NCBI RefSeq assembly: GCF_042678945.1
Contig: NZ_JBHTLM010000001.1
Span: forward strand, 1-64,000
Direction of reading: 5' to 3'
Source of the DNA: Fontibacillus puldeungensis
Lineage (GTDB): Bacteria > Bacillota > Bacilli > Paenibacillales > Paenibacillaceae
DNA length: 64,000 bases
Both the position numbers and the translations under genes were made by a program. The first letter of the stretch is position 1; each line of letters begins with the position of its first letter. Below the pieces are notes generated by a model. It ran no database searches, was not told the DNA's origin, and worked only from the letters and a program-made list of their open reading frames with translations. Below are positions 1-8,259 of this stretch, one piece after another.

Positions 1-249
<249 letters not shown>

Positions 250-385
250 AAAAAATGTTAAAACGCAAATAAGTTTCGTATCCAGTTTTCAGGTGATCAA
301 ACATCTGAACAAAGCTGCAAGTCCTTTATAAGGGCTGATATTTTCTCGCAGCGATTTCGAGAAGCGAAAGCTTCGAAAAATCACG

Positions 386-502
386 TTTGGTGGCGATGGC
401 GGAGGGGTTCCACGCGTACCCATCCCGAACACGACCGTTAAGCCCTCCAGCGCCGATGGTACTTGGACCGAAGGGTCCTGGGAGAGTAGGACGCCGCCAA
501 GC
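386..502 (+). rRNA. 5S ribosomal RNA
   Basis: About 117 nt starting TTTGGTGGCGATGGCGGAGG and ending GGACGCCGCCAAGC, so the two ends pair as helix I. The internal CCGAACACGACCGTTAAGCCC block is the typical 5S loop region. It follows the 23S end by about 135 nt with no tRNA between them. A hairpin at 355-378 (TTTCGA(G)AAGC, loop GAAA, GCTTCGAAA) precedes it and may be a processing signal. Confidence 0.97.
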
Positions 503-505
503 CAT

Positions 506-542
506 AAAGAGCACTGCCGATCACACGGTGGTGCTCTTTTTT
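506..542 (+). terminator. Terminator of the rRNA operon
   Basis: Inverted repeat AAAGAGCAC / GTGCTCTTT with an inner GCCG/CGGT extension, followed by a run of T, directly after the 5S gene. Confidence 0.9.
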
Positions 543-589
543 GGCTAAACGGTGTAAGTATTGGGTGGTGCCACGTTAGAGCTAGGGAT

Positions 590-850
590 TAACTGTATTT
601 CGTGCAGTTATTTTTCCGATTTTTGCAGAGTGAGACCAAGTAAATGCAAAAAGTGCAGCTAAATGGCGGAAATGGTGAAGTAGGCGGTAGTGGGCTTGTT
701 TTAAATGCACTTTTTACAACTAAAGTTCAAAAATGAGATATGTGGGGCCAAATAGATGTACTTTTTGCATTTATTTGGCTATTTGTGTTATGGAGTGACT
801 GTCAAACAAGCTATGGCCTCATTTTAAGTGTACTTATTATTGGAACTAAA
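590..850. repeat. Palindrome array A (five 21-26 bp units)
   Basis: This gap of roughly 560 bp between 5S and the next gene has no convincing gene. It carries five imperfect palindromes: 590-610 (TAACTG...CAGTTA), 641-663, 702-724, 753-775 and a longer, decayed one at 825-850. The core units follow TAGNTGYA, about seven bases, TRCANNTA. Unit starts are 51, 61, 51 and 72 bp apart, close to whole numbers of helical turns. The sequence between units is also partly shared with arrays at 18112, 37516 and 56584. Function is unknown. Confidence 0.75.
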
Positions 851-1106
851 TGGAATCATTCAAAATTTTAGTTAAAACAGATGTAATATATAAATCCACT
901 ACAGATGGTTTGTGCCAATTTAAGCTCATTCGAACATTCCAAAAAAGGGAGAGTTTTGACAACATCTGTATGCGTGAGATCTCACCGACGCATTGCACTT
1001 CGACCAAAGGTGCTGAGATTGAAATCCATGCTAGTTTTAATTACTCGCTAGCAGGTATTCTTTAATTTTTATCTAATTAATTATGAAATAAAAAGGAGGC
1101 GAAGGA

Positions 1107-1571
1107 ATGGAAAAAAGACATCAGGTATTATTTGAACAACTAAAAACTTATCGGACCGAACTGTTAGAATTAGTCAGTGACATCACTGAAGAAGAGGCAA
1201 ACTTTATCCCTAAAGGCTTTAACAATAACATTCGTTGGAATCTAGGACACGTTTGCCTCGACCAGTATTTGTGGATACGGACTTTGACGATGGAGGAGAT
1301 ACCAATTCCACTCCGATTCAACGAATGGTTTGGATTTGGTACCAGTCCGGCAGATTTTACGCAAGATACACCTTTGCTACCAGAGTTGATCGAACTGCTA
1401 AAGGAGCAGCCAGATTTAATCATAGAGCAGAATCAGAACCGAATGGATAAAGAGTTTCCGCCAACGGACATGGGAATGCAAACTATCGAACAAGTCCTTG
1501 TGAGAACCATTTTTCACGAAGGCCTTCATTTTGGAGCAATTTTGGCTTTACGAAGACATTTACATTTATAA
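1107..1571 (+). CDS. DinB/YfiT-like metal-dependent hydrolase-fold protein
   Basis: A 154-residue protein of the size and pattern of the DinB-like four-helix bundle family, whose members bind a divalent metal through three histidines and often act as thiol transferases or have unknown roles. Visible candidates for the metal ligands are His48 in RWNLGHV and the HEGLHFG motif near residues 138-142, with the usual N-terminal 'EQLKTYRTELLELV' helix. The start is supported by the strong Shine-Dalgarno AAAGGAGG at about 1091-1098. It appears to be a single-gene unit, since a terminator follows. The substrate cannot be told from sequence; the family call is reasonably safe, the enzymatic role is not. 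Confidence 0.8.
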   Translation: MEKRHQVLFEQLKTYRTELLELVSDITEEEANFIPKGFNNNIRWNLGHVCLDQYLWIRTLTMEEIPIPLRFNEWFGFGTSPADFTQDTPLLPELIELLKEQPDLIIEQNQNRMDKEFPPTDMGMQTIEQVLVRTIFHEGLHFGAILALRRHLHL

Positions 1572-1595
1572 CCTTTAAGTTAATTTCATAACGGT

Positions 1596-1618
1596 AAGCC
1601 CTGCAGAGGGCTTTTTCT
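1596..1618 (+). terminator. Terminator after DinB-like gene
   Basis: Short perfect stem AAGCCCT / AGGGCTT with a GCAG loop, followed by TTTTTCTTTTT. Confidence 0.8.
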
Positions 1619-1774
1619 TTTTATTGACCGTCCATACCCGTCATACAAATTTACACGATTTGTTCATTGGAGAAAGAATACCTATACGCATATTAAGGCG
1701 CTTTTCATGTACAATAATAACTATGTGATTTGTAAATTTTCACGAATTATATTAGCTGGAGGGTACCTACAGGA

Positions 1775-3406
1775 ATGAAGCCAATTTTGGAAGTTGCCGA
1801 ATCTTTTGGAATCTCAGAAAAATATCTAGAGTTGTACGGCCATTATAAGAGCAAATTGGATTTATCTCTTTGTTCTGATTTGCAAAATCGGCCTAACGGA
1901 AAGCTCGTCCTTGTTACAGCGATGAATCCAACACCAGCCGGGGAAGGTAAAACGCTAACGACTATTGGACTCGCCCAGTCTTTAAATGCCATTGGGGAGC
2001 CAACGATTGCAGCATTAAGAGAGCCATCACTCGGCCCGTGCTTCGGTATGAAGGGCGGTGCAACCGGCAGCAATAAAGCCCAAATCATGCCGTCGGAGGA
2101 TATCAACTTGCATTTTACCGGCGATTTGCATGCTATTACTTCTGCGCATAATTTGCTTTCTGCGATGATCGATAACCATATTTTTCAGGGGAATGCGCTG
2201 CAAATTGATCCTGGGCAAATTTTATGGAAACGTGCCATGGACATGAATGACCGTAGTCTGCGACAAATTGTTGTAAGTCTCGGGGATGGAAACGGAAATG
2301 TTCATGAATCCGGCTTTATGATCACAACGGCTTCAGAGGTAATGGCGGTTCTCTGCCTTAGTGAAAATTTGGATGATCTCAAAAGTCGACTTGGACGGAT
2401 GATTGTTGCTTACACCATAACCGGTGAACCTGTTACAGCTCTGCAAATCGGTGCAGTTGATGCCATGACCGTGCTGCTGAAGGATGCCATCAAGCCGAAT
2501 ATGGTTCAGACGGCGGAAGGAACACCAGCTATTGTCCATGGTGGACCGTTTGCAAACATAGCTCATGGCTGCAGTAGCGTGATCGGGACGAAGACAGCGC
2601 TGAAGCTGGCGAACATCGTCGTGACGGAAGCAGGGTTTGGTGCTGACCTAGGGGCTGAGAAGTTTTTTGACATCAAATGCCGCCAAGCGGGATTAGTTCC
2701 ATCCGCAGCCGTACTTGTCGTGACGGTAAAAGCTCTGAAATATAACGGTGGAGTCCCTAAAGCAGAAGTGGAAAAGCCGAATACCGAGGCATTAAAAGCA
2801 GGCTTGGCCAACATGAGACGACATCTAGAAAATATTGGAAAATTCAGCGTTCCTGTTATGGTAGCGATCAACCATTTTACAAGTGACACGAATGAAGAGC
2901 TGCAGCTTGTCAGCGAAGAATGTCAGAAGCTTGGGATTAAAGCGGAAATTTCCGATGTTTGGGCCGAAGGAAGTCAAGGCGGGCTTAAAATGGCGCAGAC
3001 GCTTCGTGATATTTTGCAGCAAGGAATGTCCCGGTTTACTCCTCTCTATCCGGAGGACATGGAGATCAAAGCCAAAATTGAAACGATTGTAAAAGAAATC
3101 TATCGCGGCGGCGGAGTACAATTCAGCGCAAAAGCGGCAGCGAAAATCGCGGAGTTTGAGCGTCAAGGCTTCGGACGTTTACCGGTATGTATGGCGAAAA
3201 CGCCATACTCTTTTTCCGACCAGCCTCGTTTATTGGGAGCACCTGAAGGATTTATCGTTCAGGTGAAGGATGTGACGCTATCCGCGGGAGCTGGCTTTGT
3301 TGTAGCCCTCACAGGCAACATCGTGACGATGCCCGGTTTGCCTAAAGCTCCAGCAGCTGAGCACATTTATCTTGATGAAGATGGAGAAGTAGCTGGCTTA
3401 TTATAA
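1775..3406 (+). CDS. fhs: Formate--tetrahydrofolate ligase
   Basis: Makes 10-formyltetrahydrofolate from formate, THF and ATP, supplying one-carbon units for purine and formyl-Met synthesis in the cytosol. The 543-residue length is close to the family norm of about 555. The nucleotide-binding segment PTPAGEGKTLTT lies near residues 52-63, and the family hallmark FGMKGGATGSNKAQ follows in the first 110 residues. The C-terminal GNIVTMPGLPKAPAAE segment is typical. The ATG at 1775 is preceded by TGGAGGG. The gene stands alone, between a DinB-like gene and an acetyltransferase. It is metabolically linked to the purine operon at the other end of the window, but nothing in the sequence shows shared control. 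Confidence 0.97.
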   Translation: MKPILEVAESFGISEKYLELYGHYKSKLDLSLCSDLQNRPNGKLVLVTAMNPTPAGEGKTLTTIGLAQSLNAIGEPTIAALREPSLGPCFGMKGGATGSNKAQIMPSEDINLHFTGDLHAITSAHNLLSAMIDNHIFQGNALQIDPGQILWKRAMDMNDRSLRQIVVSLGDGNGNVHESGFMITTASEVMAVLCLSENLDDLKSRLGRMIVAYTITGEPVTALQIGAVDAMTVLLKDAIKPNMVQTAEGTPAIVHGGPFANIAHGCSSVIGTKTALKLANIVVTEAGFGADLGAEKFFDIKCRQAGLVPSAAVLVVTVKALKYNGGVPKAEVEKPNTEALKAGLANMRRHLENIGKFSVPVMVAINHFTSDTNEELQLVSEECQKLGIKAEISDVWAEGSQGGLKMAQTLRDILQQGMSRFTPLYPEDMEIKAKIETIVKEIYRGGGVQFSAKAAAKIAEFERQGFGRLPVCMAKTPYSFSDQPRLLGAPEGFIVQVKDVTLSAGAGFVVALTGNIVTMPGLPKAPAAEHIYLDEDGEVAGLL

Positions 3407-3508
3407 TCATTATTCTAAGTGAAGATTAGATGATGGTGATTGACATCATTGGTCATTTCTGCCAAACTCATCGTAGAATCCGACTACTTCTAAAATGGGG
3501 TGAGTTTG

Positions 3509-4681
3509 TTGGAAATCAGACAATTGACCGCGCAAGAATACGATGTAAGCTTGGCTTTAGCAGAATATGCCTTTCAGTACAAATTATCGCCGGAGGAGCG
3601 GGAGAAGGGGCGCGAAAGGTTCATCCCGGAACGCATCTGGGGTGTCTTTGAAAATGGAGAATTGCTTGCCCGTTTAGGATTGCTTCCCTTTCAGACATAC
3701 TTACAGGGCAAAGCCTTCCGGATGGGCGGAATCGGAGGGGTATCGACCTGGCCGGAGAAGCGGCGGAGCGGATTGGTTAGCGGGCTTCTGTCCCGGGTGC
3801 TGGTTCATATGAAGGAACAAGGGTGTTCCCTGTCTTTTTTGCATCCTTTTTCCATTTCATTTTACCGAAAGTTTGGCTGGGAGGTTCTGTCTGATTGCAA
3901 GAAATATACGATCAGCTCGGAGAAGTTTCCGGCAAAGACGAAAGTAGTCGGCTCGGTTAAGCGTGATGTTAAAGATATAATACTGCTTGACCAGATATAT
4001 CAAACCTTCGCCCAAAAGTATAACGGGGCTTTAGTGCGCGATTCCGCTTGGTGGGAGCGGGGGGTCCTAAACAAAGAGATATATTCTGCCGTTTATTTTT
4101 CGGAGGCAGGTGAACCTGAAGGCTATACGTTCTACAATATCCAAAATAGGGAGCTGCTGGTCGAGGAGTTTATCTTCTTAAACAAGACGGCGCATCAAGC
4201 ATTATGGACCTTTCTCGCCAATCACGATTCTATGGTGAATCAGGCGGTGGTAAATCGTGTGCCGGCGGATGATATTTTGCCGTTCATGCTCCAGGATCCT
4301 CGCTGCAAGCAGGAATACATCCCTAATGGTATGGCTCGCATAGTCGACGCTAGCGCCTTTGTCCGCGAATATCCGTTTCAAGCCCCGGCTGCTCATGTTC
4401 GGATAAATATCAATATCGAAGATTCATTTGCTCCCTGGAACGATGGATGGTGGAGCCTTGATGTTTCCACGGACGGCACAGGCCGACTCGTTAAGTCAGA
4501 ACAGGGCACCTCTAGCTCGGGCTTGGTCTGCGATATAAACACGCTAACGGCCATGCTGATCGGATACAAAAGGCCTAAGGAAATGCTTACTTGCGGACGC
4601 TTGCATGGTTCAGAAGCGGAAGCTACTGCTTTAGAACAGCTCATTCCTCGTAGTACAACGGCATTGTTTGACTTTTTCTAA
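3509..4681 (+). CDS. GNAT N-acetyltransferase, Eis-like
   Basis: About 390 residues with a two-part acetyltransferase layout like that of Mycobacterium Eis and Bacillus YkvW-neighbour homologues: an N-terminal GNAT domain, a second GNAT-like part and a C-terminal SCP2-like sterol-carrier fold ending in a free carboxylate. The acetyl-CoA loop is visible as STWPEKRRSGLVSGLL at about residues 78-93. The following SLSFLHPFSISFYRKFGWE is typical of this family. The start is chosen at TTG 3509 (or TTG 3506) because GGGGTGAG at 3497-3504 fits those codons; a GTG at 3500 lies inside that ribosome site and is unlikely. The acceptor substrate is unknown; Eis relatives acetylate amines, including aminoglycosides. 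Confidence 0.85.
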   Translation: MEIRQLTAQEYDVSLALAEYAFQYKLSPEEREKGRERFIPERIWGVFENGELLARLGLLPFQTYLQGKAFRMGGIGGVSTWPEKRRSGLVSGLLSRVLVHMKEQGCSLSFLHPFSISFYRKFGWEVLSDCKKYTISSEKFPAKTKVVGSVKRDVKDIILLDQIYQTFAQKYNGALVRDSAWWERGVLNKEIYSAVYFSEAGEPEGYTFYNIQNRELLVEEFIFLNKTAHQALWTFLANHDSMVNQAVVNRVPADDILPFMLQDPRCKQEYIPNGMARIVDASAFVREYPFQAPAAHVRININIEDSFAPWNDGWWSLDVSTDGTGRLVKSEQGTSSSGLVCDINTLTAMLIGYKRPKEMLTCGRLHGSEAEATALEQLIPRSTTALFDFF

Positions 4682-4727
4682 ACCAAATACCGTATTCATA
4701 AGCAACTAATTTCATACGTATTGAGAC

Positions 4728-4772
4728 AAAACCGATCATTGCCTGTAAAAGGGTAGGGTCGGTTTATTTTTT
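4728..4772 (+). terminator. Terminator after Eis-like gene
   Basis: AAACCGA / TCGGTTT stem, loop of about 23 nt, followed by ATTTTTTG. Confidence 0.75.
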
Positions 4773-4892
4773 GTCTCCACAGGTAATCAGAAAAATTCCA
4801 ACCATAAATCGCAATATTACCTCCTCAAAAAATGTATCCGTTTTCGTTAGACTAAAAATGCAAATAAGAAATATAGGAAGGGGTTATACGCA

Positions 4893-6239
4893 ATGAAGAC
4901 AAGAAAGATGTGGGCTGTTCTGCTGGTTGCTGTTCTAATGCTTTCGTCATTGGCAGCTTGCGGCGGCGGAAACAACAAGGCAAACAGCGGCGGATCCAAT
5001 GCTCCTGCAACGAATGAGAGCAAAGGATCAACCAACACGGGAAAAGATTCCAATGAGAAGATCGAGCTTACCTTCTGGTCGCTCGGAACAACCAACTACG
5101 AGGATCTTGCTAAAGAATATACGAAGGAGCATCCGAACATTACGTTCAAGTTCCAAAATACGTCCGACCAAACGGCGCATCACAACAACCTGACGACGGC
5201 GCTGTCTGCAGGATCGGGCGCACCTGACATTTTCATGTTGGAAATCGGATTCATGGAACGCTTCATTAGCGCTCAAGACAAATTCTACAACCTGTATGAT
5301 CTTGGGGCCAAAGATATCGAAAGCAATTATCTTGACTGGAAATGGAAACAAGCTTCATCCAAGGATGGTTCGTTTCAATTGGGCCTTCCAACTGACGTAG
5401 GTCCAACCGTTGTGTACTACCGGACCGATTTGGCTGAAAAAGCCGGATTACCTACAGATCCAGATCAATTCAGTGCAGCAATTGATTCTTGGGATAAATT
5501 TGCAACCGTTGCCAAACAGTTTAAAGAAAAAACCGGCAAGCCTTTCGCTGATTTAACGGACCTGGTGTACAACGCATTGCGTGACCAATCTCCTGACCAA
5601 ATTTACTTTAACAAAGCGGACGGCGCCTTTATCGGTGATACTAACCCGCAAGTGAAGAAAGCTTTTGATTATACTGTAAAAGGTATTCAAGAGGGTTGGA
5701 TTGGCAACTGGACGCTTTGGTCTCCAGAATGGCAAAAAGCGATTAACGACGGCGATTTCGGGGTTATGCTCGGCCCGGCTTGGATCGCAGGTACGATCAA
5801 AAATGGTAAAGACTCCGCAGGCAAATGGAAAATTGCCCAAATGCCTGAAGGCGCAGGCAACTGGGGCGGCTCTTTCCTGACACTGCCTAAGGAAGGCAAG
5901 CATTCGAAGGAAGCTTATGAGTTTATTTCCTGGCTCGTTAACAAGGATAACCAACTGAAATCGTTTAAGGAAAGCGGTTTGTTCCCTTCGATACCAGCTG
6001 TATACAAAGAGCCAGCATTTAGTGATCAAAAAGACGATTTCTTCGGCGGTCAAATAACTGCACAAGCGTTTGCGAAATCGGCAGAACGCGTAAAACCGGT
6101 CTACTACGGACCGCTGCACGACCAAACCGATACGATCATCAAAAACGCACTGAAGAACGTGCTGGAGAAGAAATCCGATCCTAAGAAGGAATGGGATGAC
6201 GCTATGAAACAAATCAAGACTTTGGTGGATCGCAGTTAA
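4893..6239 (+). CDS. Sugar ABC transporter substrate-binding lipoprotein (family 1)
   Basis: Captures a carbohydrate outside the membrane and hands it to the permeases encoded next. The 448-residue product starts with a lipoprotein signal: MKTRKMWAVLLVAV, then the lipobox LAAC with Cys near residue 23, then a Gly/Asn/Ser-rich linker. The rest has the type-1 extracellular binding protein pattern (KIELTFWSLG near residue 56, GAPDIFMLE, YYRTDLAEKAGL, GDFGVMLGPAWIAG). The start follows GGAAGGGG. A 15-bp hairpin separates it from the two permeases, and a YesM/YesN-type system follows, so it is probably induced by its own sugar. No ATPase is encoded here; such importers usually share an MsmX-type ATPase. 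The sugar is unknown. Confidence 0.93.
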   Translation: MKTRKMWAVLLVAVLMLSSLAACGGGNNKANSGGSNAPATNESKGSTNTGKDSNEKIELTFWSLGTTNYEDLAKEYTKEHPNITFKFQNTSDQTAHHNNLTTALSAGSGAPDIFMLEIGFMERFISAQDKFYNLYDLGAKDIESNYLDWKWKQASSKDGSFQLGLPTDVGPTVVYYRTDLAEKAGLPTDPDQFSAAIDSWDKFATVAKQFKEKTGKPFADLTDLVYNALRDQSPDQIYFNKADGAFIGDTNPQVKKAFDYTVKGIQEGWIGNWTLWSPEWQKAINDGDFGVMLGPAWIAGTIKNGKDSAGKWKIAQMPEGAGNWGGSFLTLPKEGKHSKEAYEFISWLVNKDNQLKSFKESGLFPSIPAVYKEPAFSDQKDDFFGGQITAQAFAKSAERVKPVYYGPLHDQTDTIIKNALKNVLEKKSDPKKEWDDAMKQIKTLVDRS

Positions 6240-6286
6240 GACCACTCTTACAAAATAAACGGTGATTATAAAGCCGTATGCCTTTC

Positions 6287-6321
6287 AAATTCGCAAGAAG
6301 AGCTTCTCTTCTTGCGAATTT
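6287..6321 (+). promoter_or_regulatory. Intercistronic hairpin between binding protein and permease genes
   Basis: Perfect 15-bp inverted repeat AAATTCGCAAGAAGA / TCTTCTTGCGAATTT around a GCTTC loop. No T-run follows (GGATTTATC), so it is more likely an RNA-stabilising or attenuating hairpin than a full terminator. It would favour binding-protein mRNA over permease mRNA. Confidence 0.8.
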
Positions 6322-6354
6322 GGATTTATCAAAAACACCCTAGGAGGTACTTCC

Positions 6355-7314
6355 ATGGCTGATACAGCTACCGCTCAACCGGTCCAGCCTATGCCGAATA
6401 AGAAGCGGTTTTGGAATGAGACCCGGCGAAGCCGGGCAACGGCGTATGCATTTATATCCCCCTTCTTCATATTGTTTGCCATATTTGGCTTATACCCGAT
6501 TCTTTTTACATTCTATTTGTCGTTTTACAAATGGGATGCGCTAGGACCGATGAAATATGTCGGGTTCAAAAACTATCACTTGGTAACCAGTGATCCGACA
6601 TTTTGGATTTCCTTCAGCAATACGCTCATTATGGGCTTGATGGGTACGGTACCACAGCTGATCGTTGCGCTGCTTGTCGCCGTTATGCTCAACTCGGCCT
6701 TGAACAAATTTAAGAATACGTTTCGGATTCTATATTTCATGCCGAATATTACTTCCATAGTTGCCGTTACACTGGTGTTTAGTACGATGTTCGGGAACAA
6801 TGGGATGGTCAACTGGCTGCTGAACGGCATGGGGCTTGAAAGCGTTCCTTTCAACTCGGGCTGGTGGGGCGTCAAAATTGCGATCTCTACCATGGTGATG
6901 TGGCGCTGGATGGGCTATAACGCCATTATTTTCTTGTCAGGTTTACAGAGCATTCCAACGGATGTATATGAAGCTGCCCGCATTGACGGCGCTAACCGGG
7001 GACAGCAGTTGCTCTACATTACGCTGCCGCTTCTTCGTCCGTTCATCCTATTCGTTACACTGGTGTCCACCATTGGTGCCCTGCAATTATTTACTGAACC
7101 TTATGTCTATCTCGGACAATCAGGTACAGGCTCAACACGTCAGGAAGGGGTTACGATGGTAACCTATCTTTATAATGAGGCGTTCGGGAACGGCTTCTTT
7201 GGCACGGCTGCTGCTACTGCGGTTCTGTTGTTTATCGCCACGATTTTATTCTCTGTCTTGAACATGGTGCTTTCTAGCCGCATGGGCGGAGATACTGGAG
7301 GGAAAAGAGCATGA
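6355..7314 (+). CDS. Sugar ABC transporter permease (MalF/UgpA type)
   Basis: One of two membrane subunits of the sugar importer. About 319 residues with six predicted membrane segments, the first at AYAFISPFFILFAIFGLYPI. The EAA loop that contacts the ATPase is visible as YEAARIDGANRGQQLLYITLP near residues 203-223. The start is set at ATG 6355 because TAGGAGG precedes it closely; the reading frame is open upstream to 6262, but that extension covers the hairpin and has no ribosome site. Its stop overlaps the next start in an ATGA, so the two permeases are translationally coupled. Confidence 0.93.
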   Translation: MADTATAQPVQPMPNKKRFWNETRRSRATAYAFISPFFILFAIFGLYPILFTFYLSFYKWDALGPMKYVGFKNYHLVTSDPTFWISFSNTLIMGLMGTVPQLIVALLVAVMLNSALNKFKNTFRILYFMPNITSIVAVTLVFSTMFGNNGMVNWLLNGMGLESVPFNSGWWGVKIAISTMVMWRWMGYNAIIFLSGLQSIPTDVYEAARIDGANRGQQLLYITLPLLRPFILFVTLVSTIGALQLFTEPYVYLGQSGTGSTRQEGVTMVTYLYNEAFGNGFFGTAAATAVLLFIATILFSVLNMVLSSRMGGDTGGKRA

Positions 7315-8174
7315 GTACAGTCGCAGCAAAAAAAAGAAAACCGGACGATCCTGGACTCGTATCCAAAACGTTGTTCAACCTTGTTCTGATCATCGGGGCC
7401 CTTCTATCGATATTCCCGTTTTATTGGATGTTCGTTGTTGCCACCAATGAGAAGAATGCTGCGTTCGAAATGCCGCCTCTGCTAGTTCCGGGGATGGAGT
7501 TTTTCAACAACTTTCAGCGCGTGCTCGAGCGGACGGATTTTTTCCAGTCACTGCTTAACTCGATCATCGTCGCTTCGGCGGTAACCGTTTCGGTCGTATT
7601 TCTTTGTACGCTGGCCGGTTATGCCTTTGCCAAATATGAGTTTCCGCTCAAGAAGACGCTGTTTGTTTTTGTTATTGCCACGATGCTCGTACCTGCGCAA
7701 TTGAGCGTTTTGCCTCAGTATGTTATTATGGCAAAGCTACATTGGATCGATAGCTATAAAGCGCTAATCGTTCCGGCGATGGTCAATGCGTTCGGGATTT
7801 TCTGGATGCGGCAGTACATTTCCTCCGCCGTCCATCCGGAATTGTTAGAAGCCGGGCGGATCGATGGCGGCGGACACTTCCGTATTTTCTGGAATATCGC
7901 GATCCCGGTAGTTACACCGGCTATGGCTACACTCGGTATACTGAATTTCATGAACGTATGGAATGATTTCTTCTGGCCGCTAGTTGTGCTGAAAAATAAA
8001 GAGCACTATACGATTCAGCTGGCGCTTCAGCAATTGTTCACCAACAAAGACGGACTGGATTTCGGGATGATTATGTCCGCCACCTTTACGGCTACCTTGC
8101 CTCTATTAATCGTGTTCCTGCTATTCAGCAGATGGGTTATTGCCGGGTTGACTTCGGGTGCCATTAAAAGTTAA
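7311..8174 (+). CDS. Sugar ABC transporter permease (MalG/UgpE type)
   Basis: The second membrane subunit of the importer, 287 residues. It has a first membrane helix at LFNLVLIIGALLSIFPFYW, a cluster of further helices, and the EAA loop LLEAGRIDGGGHFRIFW near residues 180-196. The C-terminus AGLTSGAIKS is typical of MalG-like subunits. The ATG overlaps the stop of the upstream permease by four bases. It is followed after 85 bp by the sensor kinase gene. Confidence 0.93.
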   Translation: MSTVAAKKRKPDDPGLVSKTLFNLVLIIGALLSIFPFYWMFVVATNEKNAAFEMPPLLVPGMEFFNNFQRVLERTDFFQSLLNSIIVASAVTVSVVFLCTLAGYAFAKYEFPLKKTLFVFVIATMLVPAQLSVLPQYVIMAKLHWIDSYKALIVPAMVNAFGIFWMRQYISSAVHPELLEAGRIDGGGHFRIFWNIAIPVVTPAMATLGILNFMNVWNDFFWPLVVLKNKEHYTIQLALQQLFTNKDGLDFGMIMSATFTATLPLLIVFLLFSRWVIAGLTSGAIKS

Positions 8175-8259
8175 CGGGAACAATCTCCTTTTTCTGCAAG
8201 GAATATGAAGTATAACGAAGAATAATAGTGTTAGGAGATTATTGGGAGGACGCAAAATT

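Noticed and set aside
850..1065. 71-codon open frame between 5S and the DinB-like gene
   Set aside because: No ribosome site, begins at the edge of a repeat unit, and the product has no coding-like composition or family similarity.
250..1106. tRNA genes after the rRNA operon
   Set aside because: No cloverleaf, T-arm GGTTCRA or CCA end was found between the 5S gene and the next gene.
1619..1774. Tetrahydrofolate riboswitch before fhs
   Set aside because: The short leader shows none of the conserved aptamer segments.
8182..8240. AATCTCCT / AGGAGATT inverted repeat before the kinase gene
   Set aside because: Only eight bp with a loop of over 40 bases; too weak to call a structure and it does not cover the ribosome site.
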